DNA of 64,000 nt from Microbacterium hydrocarbonoxydans (GCF_011752045.1 NZ_JAAKXW010000002.1:186001-250000); one strand, 5' to 3'. Numbered from the stretch's first letter, positions 45,501 to 54,219 are shown. The notes: generated by a model from the sequence alone, not told the origin. Program-made: numbers and translations.

Positions 45501-46569
45501 ACTCCATGACGAGGTCGTCGAAGTTCACGTACGAGGCGCCGTCGGCCCGGAGCATCGGTTCGTCGAGCGTGGTCACGGTGACGTCGCCGCGGCCCGCGGT
45601 GAACGCGGCGTTCGGGATGAGGTACAGCTTCCCGGACGTGCGGTCGATGTAGTACTCGCCGGGTGCGTCGAGCTCCTCGAGCAGGTTCTGCGCGAAGTGG
45701 AAGTCGGGGAACCAGCTCTTCATGATCCCTGACATCTCGCCGTAGCGCAGCGTGATGGTCTTCGCCTCGGTGTCGATGCTCTCGATCTTGTTGTACGACC
45801 ACTCCCAGCTGTAGCCGAAGATCCCGTCGAGCCAGACGTCCTCCGCGTTCGTCCAGAACCGCGGGCGGTCGTATCCGTAGGTGAAGGTGCCGCCGCGGTC
45901 CTGCAGGTCCGCGTCCTTGCGGGTGGGTCCGGGGTCGATGATGTCGCCCAACTGCACGGTCGGGTTCGCCGCGTCCGCGTTGGGCCACCGTGCGAGGGTC
46001 ATCCCCTGCCCGTCGATGAAGAGCTCCATCGGCGGGGTGGTGCTGACGTCGTTGGCCTTCCAGTAGCCGTGCCGGCTGAGCTGGCCGTAGTCGGTGATGC
46101 CGAGTCCGGCGAGGTCGATCTCCAGCACGCGGTCGCGCGCGGACGCCTCGACGATGCGCTCCTTCACGGCGGCGTCCGCGACGGGGGCGAAGCCGTCGCG
46201 GGGGAGGTCGCGTCCGCCGGTGAGGGTCGCCGTCTCACCCGGGTACGAGCGATAGGTGAGGGGAGCCTCCGCGGTGCCGGAGTCGGCTTCGCCGATCTCG
46301 AAGGAGGCGTCGCGCAGGTACTCCCCTTCGCGGAGGTAGACGGTGAGCCCGCCGGCGGGCAGTCCCGCGTCCTGCTTCAGCTGGCGGATGCGGTCGCGCG
46401 CGCCCTCGAGGGTGGCCAGCGGGGCGTCGATCGCGCCGGTTGCCGTGTCGTCACCCCCCGGCGCGATGTAGAGGGCCGCCTCATCCGCGGCGGCCGCGGT
46501 CGGGGCGGTCGCTATCAGAGCTGATCCGAGCACCGCCGCGAGGGCGAGGGATGCCAGCACACGCTTCAT
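42523..46569 (-). CDS. Secreted GH141-like beta-helix enzyme with Big_2 and CBM modules
   Basis: 1348 residues. Signal peptide MKRVLASLALAAVLGSALIA with cleavage near residue 28. Right-handed parallel beta-helix, about 30-640, opening with YIAPGGDDTATGAIDAPLAT and with helix rungs such as NEIHDAPHPGIIVHGNDHLF and FRENYFHDIGVG, similar in style to GH141 (an alpha-L-fucosidase and a xylanase are known). Then a Big_2 Ig-like domain (ITATA), a LamG-like sandwich, a second Big_2 and another sandwich to the C-terminus. ATG at 46569 follows GGAG; upstream in-frame codons cross the promoter. With GH95 and fucose genes nearby, release of L-fucose outside the cell is plausible. Confidence 0.8.
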   Translation of the reverse strand: MKRVLASLALAAVLGSALIATAPTAAAADEAALYIAPGGDDTATGAIDAPLATLEGARDRIRQLKQDAGLPAGGLTVYLREGEYLRDASFEIGEADSGTAEAPLTYRSYPGETATLTGGRDLPRDGFAPVADAAVKERIVEASARDRVLEIDLAGLGITDYGQLSRHGYWKANDVSTTPPMELFIDGQGMTLARWPNADAANPTVQLGDIIDPGPTRKDADLQDRGGTFTYGYDRPRFWTNAEDVWLDGIFGYSWEWSYNKIESIDTEAKTITLRYGEMSGIMKSWFPDFHFAQNLLEELDAPGEYYIDRTSGKLYLIPNAAFTAGRGDVTVTTLDEPMLRADGASYVNFDDLVMEYGRATAAVILGGSHVTVSRSDIRNFTDGGVLINSPGRYTYDGIPVNRGGRDHAVLDSRLTHIGGVGVVLQGGDKVTLAPGRNRVENSEIADFAYYHKAYNPGVMFDGVGNVARDNEIHDAPHPGIIVHGNDHLFERNEVYDVCKLFHDLGAIYMNSGKTPQQRGHVFRENYFHDIGVGMAGVEGIYADNFTWDLQIEKNIFVNMGNSAIKSGSADYIEARNNIFVDAFVPYDNYEQWMGDQEGNVVDRDYMPAWRQVFADNNDFVGTPYLEKYPELTHFFEDNHYYPDHSTFAQNVVWNPNRKPIAGLNDQGAKDGKNLLNYEANWVATADPGFVDAAAGDYRLKEDAAVFSQIPGFEAIDFAEIGVAGHIGQTQQPQTVALEAIAFDGPRVTLDAGDEVRVRAVPLPWNADDAAVTYASADPAVATVSDKGIVLGAGPGATTITATAVADAAKTATIEVVVEEGDGVLHFTDFESGANGWPTDPNRSIQVDASGDRVYRIVKGANAVLPRDFTEFVLDFDVTTPATTPAGSGLVIYDRNGKGGGFIRYRNAAAGPTWTIFDDTWKVVAEQVLPAEKALPAGATSHVRVAVQDGRIRIVVNGEIALEGADPGPGKAGRVGFYVEGYASLDFDDIGFSLSGVPVTGVTLDAEEVGLNVGERRSVTASVAPEDASDARVAWTTGDAGVATVVDGRIAGVAAGTTTITATSVADPSLSDTVTVTVTDAAYPVTRLDAQLRDAANWTTSGVIAVDESGVTISGQGVHGYEAERFGSTLLQVDADFGAFDGGWYGFQVRSDQTGLPAWQNSNTGYLVVFKEDVIEFQSWSPGQTMLDVIPNTVIDPGTTHRIEFGAIAEPGGTRVVLRVDDATVWNVLDARQNLRIGADGFFNIYHYGKTNTFTVRPTPPPATVTGIAWAADAAPKTGYAVGEELSVDGMLLDLTWSDGTVTQKAVTADMVSGFDSRKVDPRQTITVATDGFTVELEISVRKKAKEQ

Positions 46570-46591
46570 TGCGTCTCCGTACTCTCGAGGA

Positions 46592-46616
46592 GCCGGACGG
46601 CGGGGGTCCGTCCGGC
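46592..46616 (-). other. 5' leader hairpin of the GH141-like gene
   Basis: GCCGGACGG (46592-46600) pairs perfectly with CCGTCCGGC (46608-46616), loop of 7. It lies in the untranslated leader between the promoter and the ribosome site and may stabilise the message. Confidence 0.55.
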
Positions 46617-46639
46617 GCGTCGCACACGCGACTCTCAGG

Positions 46640-46668
46640 AGGATAGTCAATCGATAATCGAGTATCAA
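46640..46668 (-). promoter_or_regulatory. promoter TTGATA-17-TATCCT with CGATAATCG operator
   Basis: Read on the minus strand, TTGATA (46663-46668) and TATCCT (46640-46645) are exactly 17 bases apart. CGATAATCG (46652-46660) fills the spacer; it is the exact reverse complement of the core at 33666-33674, and the match extends to 12 bases. Confidence 0.8.
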
Positions 46669-46739
46669 GGATCGATTCCAGATAGATTGAGACCATCATC
46701 TTTCAAAAGATCACATCTTCTACCGATTGCGCTCACGTG

Positions 46740-46771
46740 TTGACGTGTGCGAACTTCTCTGGAAATACTGA
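46740..46771 (+). promoter_or_regulatory. candidate promoter of the fourth importer operon
   Basis: TTGACG (46740-46745) with an AATACT-like -10 about 18 bases on. ACGTGT is repeated directly (46735-46740 and 46743-46748). No copy of the CGAnnATCG operator lies on this side beyond the one at 46652. Confidence 0.35.
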
Positions 46772-46830
46772 GATCACCCGCTCCGCACAGTGATCGTGCC
46801 CCTCATCCCCCAAGGCCAAGGACGACCTCG

Positions 46831-47751
46831 ATGACAGAACAGACCATTTCCTCACAGATAGGAACAGGTCGACGGCCCCGCCGGCTCTCCGACGGCATGT
46901 TCGCTCTCCTGCTCACCGCGCCCGGCCTGGCCCTCCTCGCCGCCGTCGTGGTGTACCCGCTGGTCACCGCGCTCATCACGGCCTTCTTCCGGCAGAGCCT
47001 CGTCGAGCCCGGCCGCGAGTTCGTCGGGCTCCAGAACATCGTCGACGTGCTCACCGGCGACTTCCTCCGCCTGCTGTCGCAGACGCTGGTCTTCACGATC
47101 GGGACCACCGTCGCGCCCTTCGTGGTCGGGTTCGCCCTGGCACTCGCCCTGAACACCCGCATCCGCGGAGCGAAGGTGCTGCGCGGGCTGATGCTCATCC
47201 CGTGGCTGATCCCGGGCGTCGTTGTGTCGTTCCTGTGGATGTGGATCTTCAACGCCAACTACGGCGTGCTCAACGCCGTGTTCGAGGGCATCGGGCTCAT
47301 CGACGGGCCGCAGGCCTGGCTGGCGAACCCGACCACCGCCATGGTCGCGGTCATCGTCGCGAAGACCTGGCAGTCGTTCCCCTGGATGATGGTCATGCTG
47401 CTCGCCGGGCTGCAGACGGTGCCCGTCGAGCTGCACGAGGCCGCCGAGATCGACGGCGCCGGCACGGTGCGGCGCTTCCTCTCGATCACGGTGCCGCAGA
47501 TGCGCGGCATCATCGGGCTCGTCCTGCTGCTCGAGTTCATCTGGAACTTCCAGCACTTCGACATCATCTACGTCCTCACCGGCGGCGGGCCCGCCGGCTC
47601 CACGCAGACCTTCGCGACCGCCGTGTACGAGACGGCCTTCAGCGGCTTCGACCTCGGGCGCGCGGGCGCGCTCGGCCTGCTCTGGATGGTCCTGCTCATG
47701 GGGCTCGTCGTCGTGTACGTCCGCCTGTCCGAGAAGGGAGAGAAGCGATGA
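46831..47751 (+). CDS. ABC sugar importer, permease 1 (fourth importer)
   Basis: 306-residue MalF-type permease with docking loop EAAEIDGAG. The start at MTEQTISS has AAGGA upstream; the longer open frame would include promoter DNA. In this operon the permeases precede the binding protein, unlike the other three importers. Confidence 0.9.
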   Translation: MTEQTISSQIGTGRRPRRLSDGMFALLLTAPGLALLAAVVVYPLVTALITAFFRQSLVEPGREFVGLQNIVDVLTGDFLRLLSQTLVFTIGTTVAPFVVGFALALALNTRIRGAKVLRGLMLIPWLIPGVVVSFLWMWIFNANYGVLNAVFEGIGLIDGPQAWLANPTTAMVAVIVAKTWQSFPWMMVMLLAGLQTVPVELHEAAEIDGAGTVRRFLSITVPQMRGIIGLVLLLEFIWNFQHFDIIYVLTGGGPAGSTQTFATAVYETAFSGFDLGRAGALGLLWMVLLMGLVVVYVRLSEKGEKR

Positions 47752-48650
47752 CCGCTGTCCTCACCGAGAAGCCTGCGGCCGTGTCGACGCCCGCCCCCGC
47801 CCTTCGTCGTCCGCGCGTGCGCGCCGACCGCCGCGCCGTGACCATCAGCGCCTGGCTGGCGGTGGTCGTCTTCGGCGGATTCGCCCTCCTTCCGGTGTAC
47901 TGGCTGCTGGCGACGTCGCTCACCCCGCGCACTGAGGTCTTCTCGTACCCGCCGAAGCTCTTCCCGACGGCGATCACGCTCGATGCGTACGCCGCGCTCG
48001 CGAACAACCCCGCGCTGTTCGGGTACCTGCGCAACAGCATCGTCGTCTCCGTGATCACCGCCGTCCTCTCAGTTCTCGTGTCGGCGTACATGGGCTACGC
48101 CTTCTCGAAGTTCCGCTACCGCGGCCGGCGGAGCCTGATGTACTTCGTGCTGGCGTCGCAGATGTTCCCCCAGGCGCTGCTGCTCATCACCCTGTACGCC
48201 GTGTTCTCCGCCTACGGGCTGCTGAACACGTATGCGGCCCTCGTGCTGTCGTTCACCACGTTCACGCTGCCGCTCTGCGTCTGGATGCTGAAGGGCTTCT
48301 TCGACACGATCCCCGACGAGCTGATCGAAGCCGCCCGGGTCGACGGTGCCTCCCGCATGCGCATCATCCACTCCATCGTCATGCCCCTGGCCGCCCCCGG
48401 CCTCGTCGCCGCCGGTCTGTTCGCGTTCGTGCGCGGCTGGAACGACTTCATCTTCGCGCTGACCCTCGCCGGCCCCGACAAGCAGACGCTCCCGCCGGGG
48501 CTCGTGAACACCTTCATCGGCGAGGCGTCGACCGCGTGGCCCGAGCTGATGGCCGCCTCGCTGGTCGTGTCGCTGCCCGTCGCCATCGCCTTCATCGCCC
48601 TGCAGCGCTTCCTCGTCGGCGGACTCACCGCCGGCGCGGTCAAGGGCTGA
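47748..48650 (+). CDS. ABC sugar importer, permease 2 (fourth importer)
   Basis: 300-residue MalG-type permease with docking loop EAARVDGAS and C-terminal FLVGGLTAGAVKG. Overlaps permease 1 as ATGA. Confidence 0.9.
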   Translation: MTAVLTEKPAAVSTPAPALRRPRVRADRRAVTISAWLAVVVFGGFALLPVYWLLATSLTPRTEVFSYPPKLFPTAITLDAYAALANNPALFGYLRNSIVVSVITAVLSVLVSAYMGYAFSKFRYRGRRSLMYFVLASQMFPQALLLITLYAVFSAYGLLNTYAALVLSFTTFTLPLCVWMLKGFFDTIPDELIEAARVDGASRMRIIHSIVMPLAAPGLVAAGLFAFVRGWNDFIFALTLAGPDKQTLPPGLVNTFIGEASTAWPELMAASLVVSLPVAIAFIALQRFLVGGLTAGAVKG

Positions 48651-48710
48651 TCCCGCACCACCTCCGCAGTACCCGACATCCCCCGAAGTCCCTCGAAGAA
48701 GAGAGCAACC

Positions 48711-50030
48711 ATGTCTGAGAACCTGTCCGTCTCCCGCCGCCAGCTGCTGCAGTTCGCCGGGCTCGGCGCGGCCGGCCTCCTGCTCGCCGGCTGCATGCCG
48801 TCCGGCGGCTCCGGCGCCCCCTCCGCATCCCCCGGCTCCGGCCTCGGCGCCGGCGACTTCACCGCGACCGACTTCTCGTTCGCGAGCTGGTCGCTCACCG
48901 AGGAGGCCGCGGCACCGGCCATCCGCGCGATCCTCGACGGCTACAAGAAGAAGAGCGACGTCGGCATCACCGAGGTCTCGTTCCCGTACAACGAGTACTT
49001 CAAGCAGCTGATGCTGCAGGTGCGCGGCGGGCAGTTCTCCGGCGCCGCGCACGTGGACGTCGCCTGGCTCGCGTCGCTGGCCGCGCTCGGCAAGCTCGAG
49101 GACGTGTCGGCTCTGACGAAGGACCGCGGGTACACGGCATCCGCTCTCGAGGCCGCGCAGTACGACGGCATCCAGTACGGCTTCCCGTGGACGATCGGCG
49201 CCATCGGCCTCGTCACCAACTCCGAGATCATGGAGAAGTCCGGCGTCTCCGAGTTCCCGACCACGGTCGACGACTTCGAGGGGACGCTGAAGAAGCTCAA
49301 GGGCCTCGGCGGCGGGCTCATCCCCTACGCCGCTTCGACGAAGGCCGCCCAGCTCAAGGACATCCTCATCTGGATGCAGACCTTCGGCAGCGACCTCGTC
49401 AAGGACGGCGAGGTCACCATCGGCGACGACGCGAGCATCGAGGCCGTCAGCTGGTACAAGTCGCTGTACGACCAGGGCCTGATCGCGGCGGACGTCGACC
49501 GCTTCGACGCCCGCTCGCTGTTCGCCCAGGGCCGCGCGGCGATCTACGACGACGCCCCGGTCGGCCGCGGCGCCGTCACGAAGGACTCCCCCGACCCCGA
49601 CCTCGCGTCGAAGCTCGTCGCGGAGTCCCGCCCCGTGCTGAAGAAGGGCGACACCCCGCGGGCGCTCGTCTGGGGCGGCGCCATCGTCGTCGTCGGCGGC
49701 GAGGGCGACAGCACCCGCACCGCGGCCGACTTCGGCCAGTGGGCCACCAGCGACCTGGATGCCGTCCTGGCCGACTACGAACTGCGCGGACTCCCGCCGG
49801 CGACGGAGGAGGCCCAGACCGCCGACGTCGTGAAGGCGGACGCGTTCGGAGCGCGGTTCGCGGAGAAGATCACCGCGACGGCGACGACCAACCCGTTCTG
49901 GCAGTACCCGCAGTACGCGCAGATCGAGACGACCATCGCCGACAAGGTGCAGGCGGTGCTCGTGGGTCAGCAGAGCCCGAAGGACGCCATGACCGAGGCC
50001 GGCGCGGCCGCGCAGAAGCTGCTGGGCTGA
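48711..50030 (+). CDS. ABC sugar importer, substrate-binding lipoprotein (fourth importer)
   Basis: 439-residue family 1 binding protein with a twin-arginine-like SRRQLL at residues 8-13 and lipobox LAGC, Cys28. The ligand is unknown; the downstream propeller enzyme and FAD oxidoreductase suggest a fragment of an acidic or rhamnose/fucose-capped side chain. The next gene starts 12 bases after its stop. Confidence 0.9.
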   Translation: MSENLSVSRRQLLQFAGLGAAGLLLAGCMPSGGSGAPSASPGSGLGAGDFTATDFSFASWSLTEEAAAPAIRAILDGYKKKSDVGITEVSFPYNEYFKQLMLQVRGGQFSGAAHVDVAWLASLAALGKLEDVSALTKDRGYTASALEAAQYDGIQYGFPWTIGAIGLVTNSEIMEKSGVSEFPTTVDDFEGTLKKLKGLGGGLIPYAASTKAAQLKDILIWMQTFGSDLVKDGEVTIGDDASIEAVSWYKSLYDQGLIAADVDRFDARSLFAQGRAAIYDDAPVGRGAVTKDSPDPDLASKLVAESRPVLKKGDTPRALVWGGAIVVVGGEGDSTRTAADFGQWATSDLDAVLADYELRGLPPATEEAQTADVVKADAFGARFAEKITATATTNPFWQYPQYAQIETTIADKVQAVLVGQQSPKDAMTEAGAAAQKLLG

Positions 50031-50041
50031 GGTCGCCTCCG

Positions 50042-51853
50042 ATGTCGCGCCTCCGCATCGCCGCCGCCGCTCTGGCCGCCGCGGCCGTCTGCTCCCTCGC
50101 CGCACCCGCGCACGCCGGGGTGCACCCGTCGACGGTCGAGACCGTCCCCGTCACCGTCGACAGCTCGAACCAGTCCGGCTGGTGGAACCCCGTCGCCGTC
50201 GTCGGCGGCACGACGTACTTCGCGTACAACGTGCCCGGCTCCGCGGCGAACCGTCACGAGGTGCACCTCGGCGCCCGGGCGGCCGACGGCACCTGGACGT
50301 CCGGATGCCTGCGGGATGCCGCGGGCGCGTGCGCCGACTTCCTCGACGACAACGGCCACAACCAGCCGTCGATCGTCGTCGACGGGGAGGGGAGCATCCA
50401 CGCGTTCGTCTCCATGCATCACGAGGACTGGAACTACTTCCGGTCGACCACCCCCGGAGACGTGACGAGCCTCGTCGACGTCAGCGCGGAGATGCCGGAT
50501 GCCGGCTCCGCGGTGTCCTACCCGGTGACCGCGCCGGGGGCCGACGGCGACGCCTGGCTGATGGTGCGCATCGGAGCCGACCCGCAGGGGCGGCGCGACG
50601 GCGTGCTCTACCACTACGACCTCGCGACGCACACGTGGAGCCGCGAGACCGTCATCGCCTCCGCCGTGAGCCACTCCTTCTACCCGGACGACCTCGAAGT
50701 CGACGCCGCCGGGCGCGTGCACGTGCTCTGGGAGTGGGGCCCCTGGCCCGCCGATCCCTACCGCCACCTGGGCTCCTACGCCGTATACGACCCGGCCGCC
50801 CACGCGTTCAGCGACATCGCCGGCGCGGCCCTGCCCACTCCGATCCGACCCGACTCCCCCGGGTCCGTGGTGTGGCGCGGGTACGCACCGGGCGAGACGA
50901 TCGGCGACGCGGTCCCCGCCGTGCAGACCGCGAAGATGGCGATCGAGGACGGCGCGCTCGTCGGCGTGGCCTACCGCTACGCCGACGAGACGGAGAACGA
51001 CTTCGACGTGCACTGGGCCACCTGGAACGGCAGCGCCTGGACCGACGAGAAGCTCATCGACGCCGCGGGCCTCGGCGCCGGCGTCGCGACGATCGCCACG
51101 CTCGACACGACGAGGCACGGATCGAAGACCCGCGTCTACGCGGTCGTCTCCGTGCAGGACTGCGGGGTCACCCGCAGTCAGGCCGTGCTCCTGGAGTCGG
51201 CCGAGGGCAGCCCGGACTGGGCCGTCGAGGCCGTCGGAGACCCCGTGACAGGCCAGCAGCGCCTCCGCGCGGCGACGCGCGAGGACGGGACGGACGTGCT
51301 CTATCTCAGCGCACCGGCGACCCCCGGCGGCGGCACGCTGCGGTACGCCGAGGTGCCCAGGGACGGGCAGAAGCGCGACGGCGGCTCGCTCTCCGCGATC
51401 GTCTCCGCGCTGCGCGGCGACGCCGGCGGCGAGAACCTCGCACGCACCGGCACCGCCACGGCCACCTCGCAGCTGCGCGCCGACACCGGTCCGGAGAAGG
51501 CGATCGACGGAGGCTGCACCGACGCCAGCCGATGGATCTCGGCTCTGGACGACCGGCAGCCCGCGCTCACGATCGAATGGGCCGAGGCCGCACCGCTGGA
51601 CATCGTCCGGGTGCGCAGCGGCTACTCGGTCGGCCCCGCCGCGGCATCCGTGCTCCGCGACTTCACCGTGGAGCTGCGCACCGCCGCCGGCTGGACTCCC
51701 GTCGCGGCGATCGCGGACAACACGTCGAACACCGTCGTCGTCGACGCCCAGGGCCTCAGCGCCGACGCCGTCCGCCTCGTGATCACCGATCCGTCCGACT
51801 CGACCACCGACGTGGCCCGCGTCTACGAGGTCGAGGCGATCGCGGCGCCCTGA
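50042..51853 (+). CDS. Secreted BNR_4 beta-propeller enzyme with F5/8-type C domain
   Basis: 603 residues. Signal peptide to about residue 25 (PAHA|GVHP). A seven-bladed propeller of the BNR_4 type, about 30-430: HNQPSIVVDGEGSIHAF, SHSFYPDDLEVDAAGRVHV and MAIEDGALVGVAYRY. This fold includes GH145 (L-rhamnose-alpha-1,4-glucuronate hydrolase) and lyases of families PL24, PL25 and PL27. A C-terminal discoidin-like sugar-binding domain runs from about 470 (NLARTGTATATS to the end). A role in removing the rhamnose-glucuronate cap of arabinogalactan is a reasonable guess; hydrolase or lyase cannot be decided. Confidence 0.75.
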   Translation: MSRLRIAAAALAAAAVCSLAAPAHAGVHPSTVETVPVTVDSSNQSGWWNPVAVVGGTTYFAYNVPGSAANRHEVHLGARAADGTWTSGCLRDAAGACADFLDDNGHNQPSIVVDGEGSIHAFVSMHHEDWNYFRSTTPGDVTSLVDVSAEMPDAGSAVSYPVTAPGADGDAWLMVRIGADPQGRRDGVLYHYDLATHTWSRETVIASAVSHSFYPDDLEVDAAGRVHVLWEWGPWPADPYRHLGSYAVYDPAAHAFSDIAGAALPTPIRPDSPGSVVWRGYAPGETIGDAVPAVQTAKMAIEDGALVGVAYRYADETENDFDVHWATWNGSAWTDEKLIDAAGLGAGVATIATLDTTRHGSKTRVYAVVSVQDCGVTRSQAVLLESAEGSPDWAVEAVGDPVTGQQRLRAATREDGTDVLYLSAPATPGGGTLRYAEVPRDGQKRDGGSLSAIVSALRGDAGGENLARTGTATATSQLRADTGPEKAIDGGCTDASRWISALDDRQPALTIEWAEAAPLDIVRVRSGYSVGPAAASVLRDFTVELRTAAGWTPVAAIADNTSNTVVVDAQGLSADAVRLVITDPSDSTTDVARVYEVEAIAAP

Positions 51854-51898
51854 CCCCCGCGCCACCCGCACCCCACCTCCACGAAAGGACCCCACCCT

Positions 51899-54151
51899 AT
51901 GCGCACCCAGACCGTCGAAGCCGACGTCATCGTCGTCGGCGGCGGCCTCGCCGGAGTGAGCGCCGCCGTCGCGGCCGCGCGCCTCGGACGGCGCACCGTG
52001 CTCATCAACAACAGGCCGGTGCTGGGCGGGAATTCCTCCTCGGAGGTGCGGGTGTGGGTGTGCGGGGCGACCGCCCACGGCAACCAGCGCTGGGCGAGGG
52101 AGACCGGCATCATCGGCGAGATGTACCGCGAGAACCAGTACCGCAACCCGGAGGGCAACCCGGTGTACTGGGACGACGTGGTGCTCGACACCGTGCGCAG
52201 GGAGCCGAACCTCACGCTCTTCCTCAACACCGAGGTGCTCGAGGCCGAGGCGACGGGCCCCGACGACGCCCGCCGCGTCCGCTCGGTCACCGGCTGGACG
52301 ATGGGCTCGGAGATCCGCACGATCTTCCGCGGGCCCGTGTTCCTCGACTGCACGGGCGACGGCCTCGTCGGCCGGCTGGTCGGGGCGCGGCATCGGCTCG
52401 GCAAGGAGGGGCGCGACGAGTTCGGCGAGGAGTGGGCCCCGGAGCACGCCACCCGCGAGTTCCTCGGCTCGACCCTGCTGTTCTACACGAAGGACCTCGG
52501 CCATCCGGTGAAGTACGTGGCCCCGGAGACCGCGAAGGACATCACGACCACCCCGATCCCGTCCTCCCGCATCATCCGCAGCGGCGACAGCGGCGCCCAC
52601 TACTGGTGGATCGAGTGGGGCGGCCAGCTGGACATCGTGGACGACAACGAGCGGATCCGCGACGAGCTGCGCTCCGTGATCCTCGGCATCTGGGACCACA
52701 TCAAGAACTCCGGGGAGTTCGACGCCGACAACCTGACCCTCGAGTGGATCGGCAACCTGCCGGGCAAGCGCGAGTACCGGCGCTTCGTCGGCGATCACAC
52801 GCTCCGTCAGCAGGACGTGATCGAGCAGACGTCGTTCGACGACGGCGTGGCGTTCGGCGGTTGGTCGATCGACCTGCATCCCGCCGAGGGGATGTACGCC
52901 ACCGGCGCCGGGGCCGTGCAGCGGTTCTCCGACGGCGTCTTCGAGATCCCGTTCCGCTCGCTGTACTCCGCCAACGTCGAGAACCTGCTCATGGCCGGGC
53001 GCAACGTCTCCGCCACCCACATCGCTTTCGGCGCGGCGCGGGTCATGGCGACCTGCGCCGCCATGGGCGAGGCGGCGGGCACCGCCGCCGCCCTCTGCCT
53101 CGAGCACGACGTGACCCCGCGGGGGCTATACGAGGGGCACCGCGAGGAGCTGCGGCAGACGCTGCTGCGCGCGGACGCGTCGCTGATCGGCGTCGCGAAC
53201 GAGGATCCGTCCGATCTCGCCCGCTCGGCCTCCCCGAGCGCGTCGAGCACGATGCGGACCATCGCGGCGGACAGCGCGGATGCCGTGCCGCACGCGCTCG
53301 TCGACGACCTCGGCATCGTCGTGCCCGTGCACCCGCGGCTGGAGAGCGTGGAGCTGCTGCTCGGCGCGGATGAGGAGACGGAGCTCGCCGTCGAGGTCTG
53401 GTCGACCGGGCGCCGCCAGAACGTCGTGCCGTTCCGGCTCGAGCACCGTACGGTGGCCGTCGTGCCCGCCGGTGAGCGCAGCCGGGTGCGCGTCGAGACG
53501 CCCTTCGCCCCGGACGTGCCGCAGAACGCGATCGTCGTGCTGCGCGCGAACCCGCATGTGCGGGTGCATCTCGCCGCTCCGCTGCCGCCCGGGGTGCTCA
53601 CGCTGGTGCACCGCGTGGACAACGACGACCGCAACGTGCAGGTGGATCAGGACGGCCTGCTCGCGCAGTGGCCGACCAAGCCGCTCCGCGGCCGCAGCCT
53701 CGTGTTCCGCGCCTTCCCCGAGTCCGAGGCGCTGGCCCCGGAACGCGCGGTGTCCGGATACAACCGTCCGTACGGAGGGCCGAACATGTGGGCGTCGGAC
53801 CCGGCGGCGGAGGGCCCCCAGTGGCTGCGGCTGGACTGGGATGCCGCCGTCACGGCATCCGAGATCCGCCTGGTGTTCGACGACGACGTGGATCTCGAGC
53901 TGAACACCCTGCACCACCACCGCAGCCCCGACGAGGTGCTCCCGCAGCTCGCCAGGGACTACCGGGTCGAGGTGCTCACCGCCGGCGCCGCAGACTGGAC
54001 GGTGGTGGCCGAGGAGCGCGACAACCGGCATCGCCTGCGCGTGCACCCCCTCCCCGGCGACCTCGGCCCGTTCACCGCCGCGCGGGTCGTCATCGAGCGC
54101 ACGAACGGCGCGGCAGAGGCGCGCGTGATCGCGTTCCGGGTGCAGGCATGA
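51899..54151 (+). CDS. FAD-dependent oxidoreductase with C-terminal beta-sandwich
   Basis: 750 residues. N-terminal Rossmann motif VIVVGGGLAGVSAAVAAARLG shortened to GGGLAG at about 15-20, then GGNSSSEVR and DCTGDGLVGRLVGA, typical of the FAD_oxidored (PF12831) family, to about residue 440. The second half (about 460-750) is beta-rich with GPNMWASDPAAEGPQWLRLDW, resembling a discoidin-like sandwich. No signal peptide. Substrate unknown. Placement after a sugar importer and a secreted glycan enzyme suggests oxidation of a carbohydrate. Ribosome site GAAAGGA upstream. Confidence 0.8.
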   Translation: MRTQTVEADVIVVGGGLAGVSAAVAAARLGRRTVLINNRPVLGGNSSSEVRVWVCGATAHGNQRWARETGIIGEMYRENQYRNPEGNPVYWDDVVLDTVRREPNLTLFLNTEVLEAEATGPDDARRVRSVTGWTMGSEIRTIFRGPVFLDCTGDGLVGRLVGARHRLGKEGRDEFGEEWAPEHATREFLGSTLLFYTKDLGHPVKYVAPETAKDITTTPIPSSRIIRSGDSGAHYWWIEWGGQLDIVDDNERIRDELRSVILGIWDHIKNSGEFDADNLTLEWIGNLPGKREYRRFVGDHTLRQQDVIEQTSFDDGVAFGGWSIDLHPAEGMYATGAGAVQRFSDGVFEIPFRSLYSANVENLLMAGRNVSATHIAFGAARVMATCAAMGEAAGTAAALCLEHDVTPRGLYEGHREELRQTLLRADASLIGVANEDPSDLARSASPSASSTMRTIAADSADAVPHALVDDLGIVVPVHPRLESVELLLGADEETELAVEVWSTGRRQNVVPFRLEHRTVAVVPAGERSRVRVETPFAPDVPQNAIVVLRANPHVRVHLAAPLPPGVLTLVHRVDNDDRNVQVDQDGLLAQWPTKPLRGRSLVFRAFPESEALAPERAVSGYNRPYGGPNMWASDPAAEGPQWLRLDWDAAVTASEIRLVFDDDVDLELNTLHHHRSPDEVLPQLARDYRVEVLTAGAADWTVVAEERDNRHRLRVHPLPGDLGPFTAARVVIERTNGAAEARVIAFRVQA

Positions 54152-54219
54152 CCGGGGGCGGTAACGTGAGGGGCATCCGCCGGCCGTCCGGCGATCGTCG
54201 TCCCCCCAGGAGGCCGCTG

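Noticed and set aside
54148..54219. ATG at 54148 as the start of the LacI-type sensor, giving a DNA-binding domain
   Set aside because: The extra 24 residues are Arg/Pro-rich with no helix-turn-helix, while the GTG at 54220 has a perfect ribosome site.
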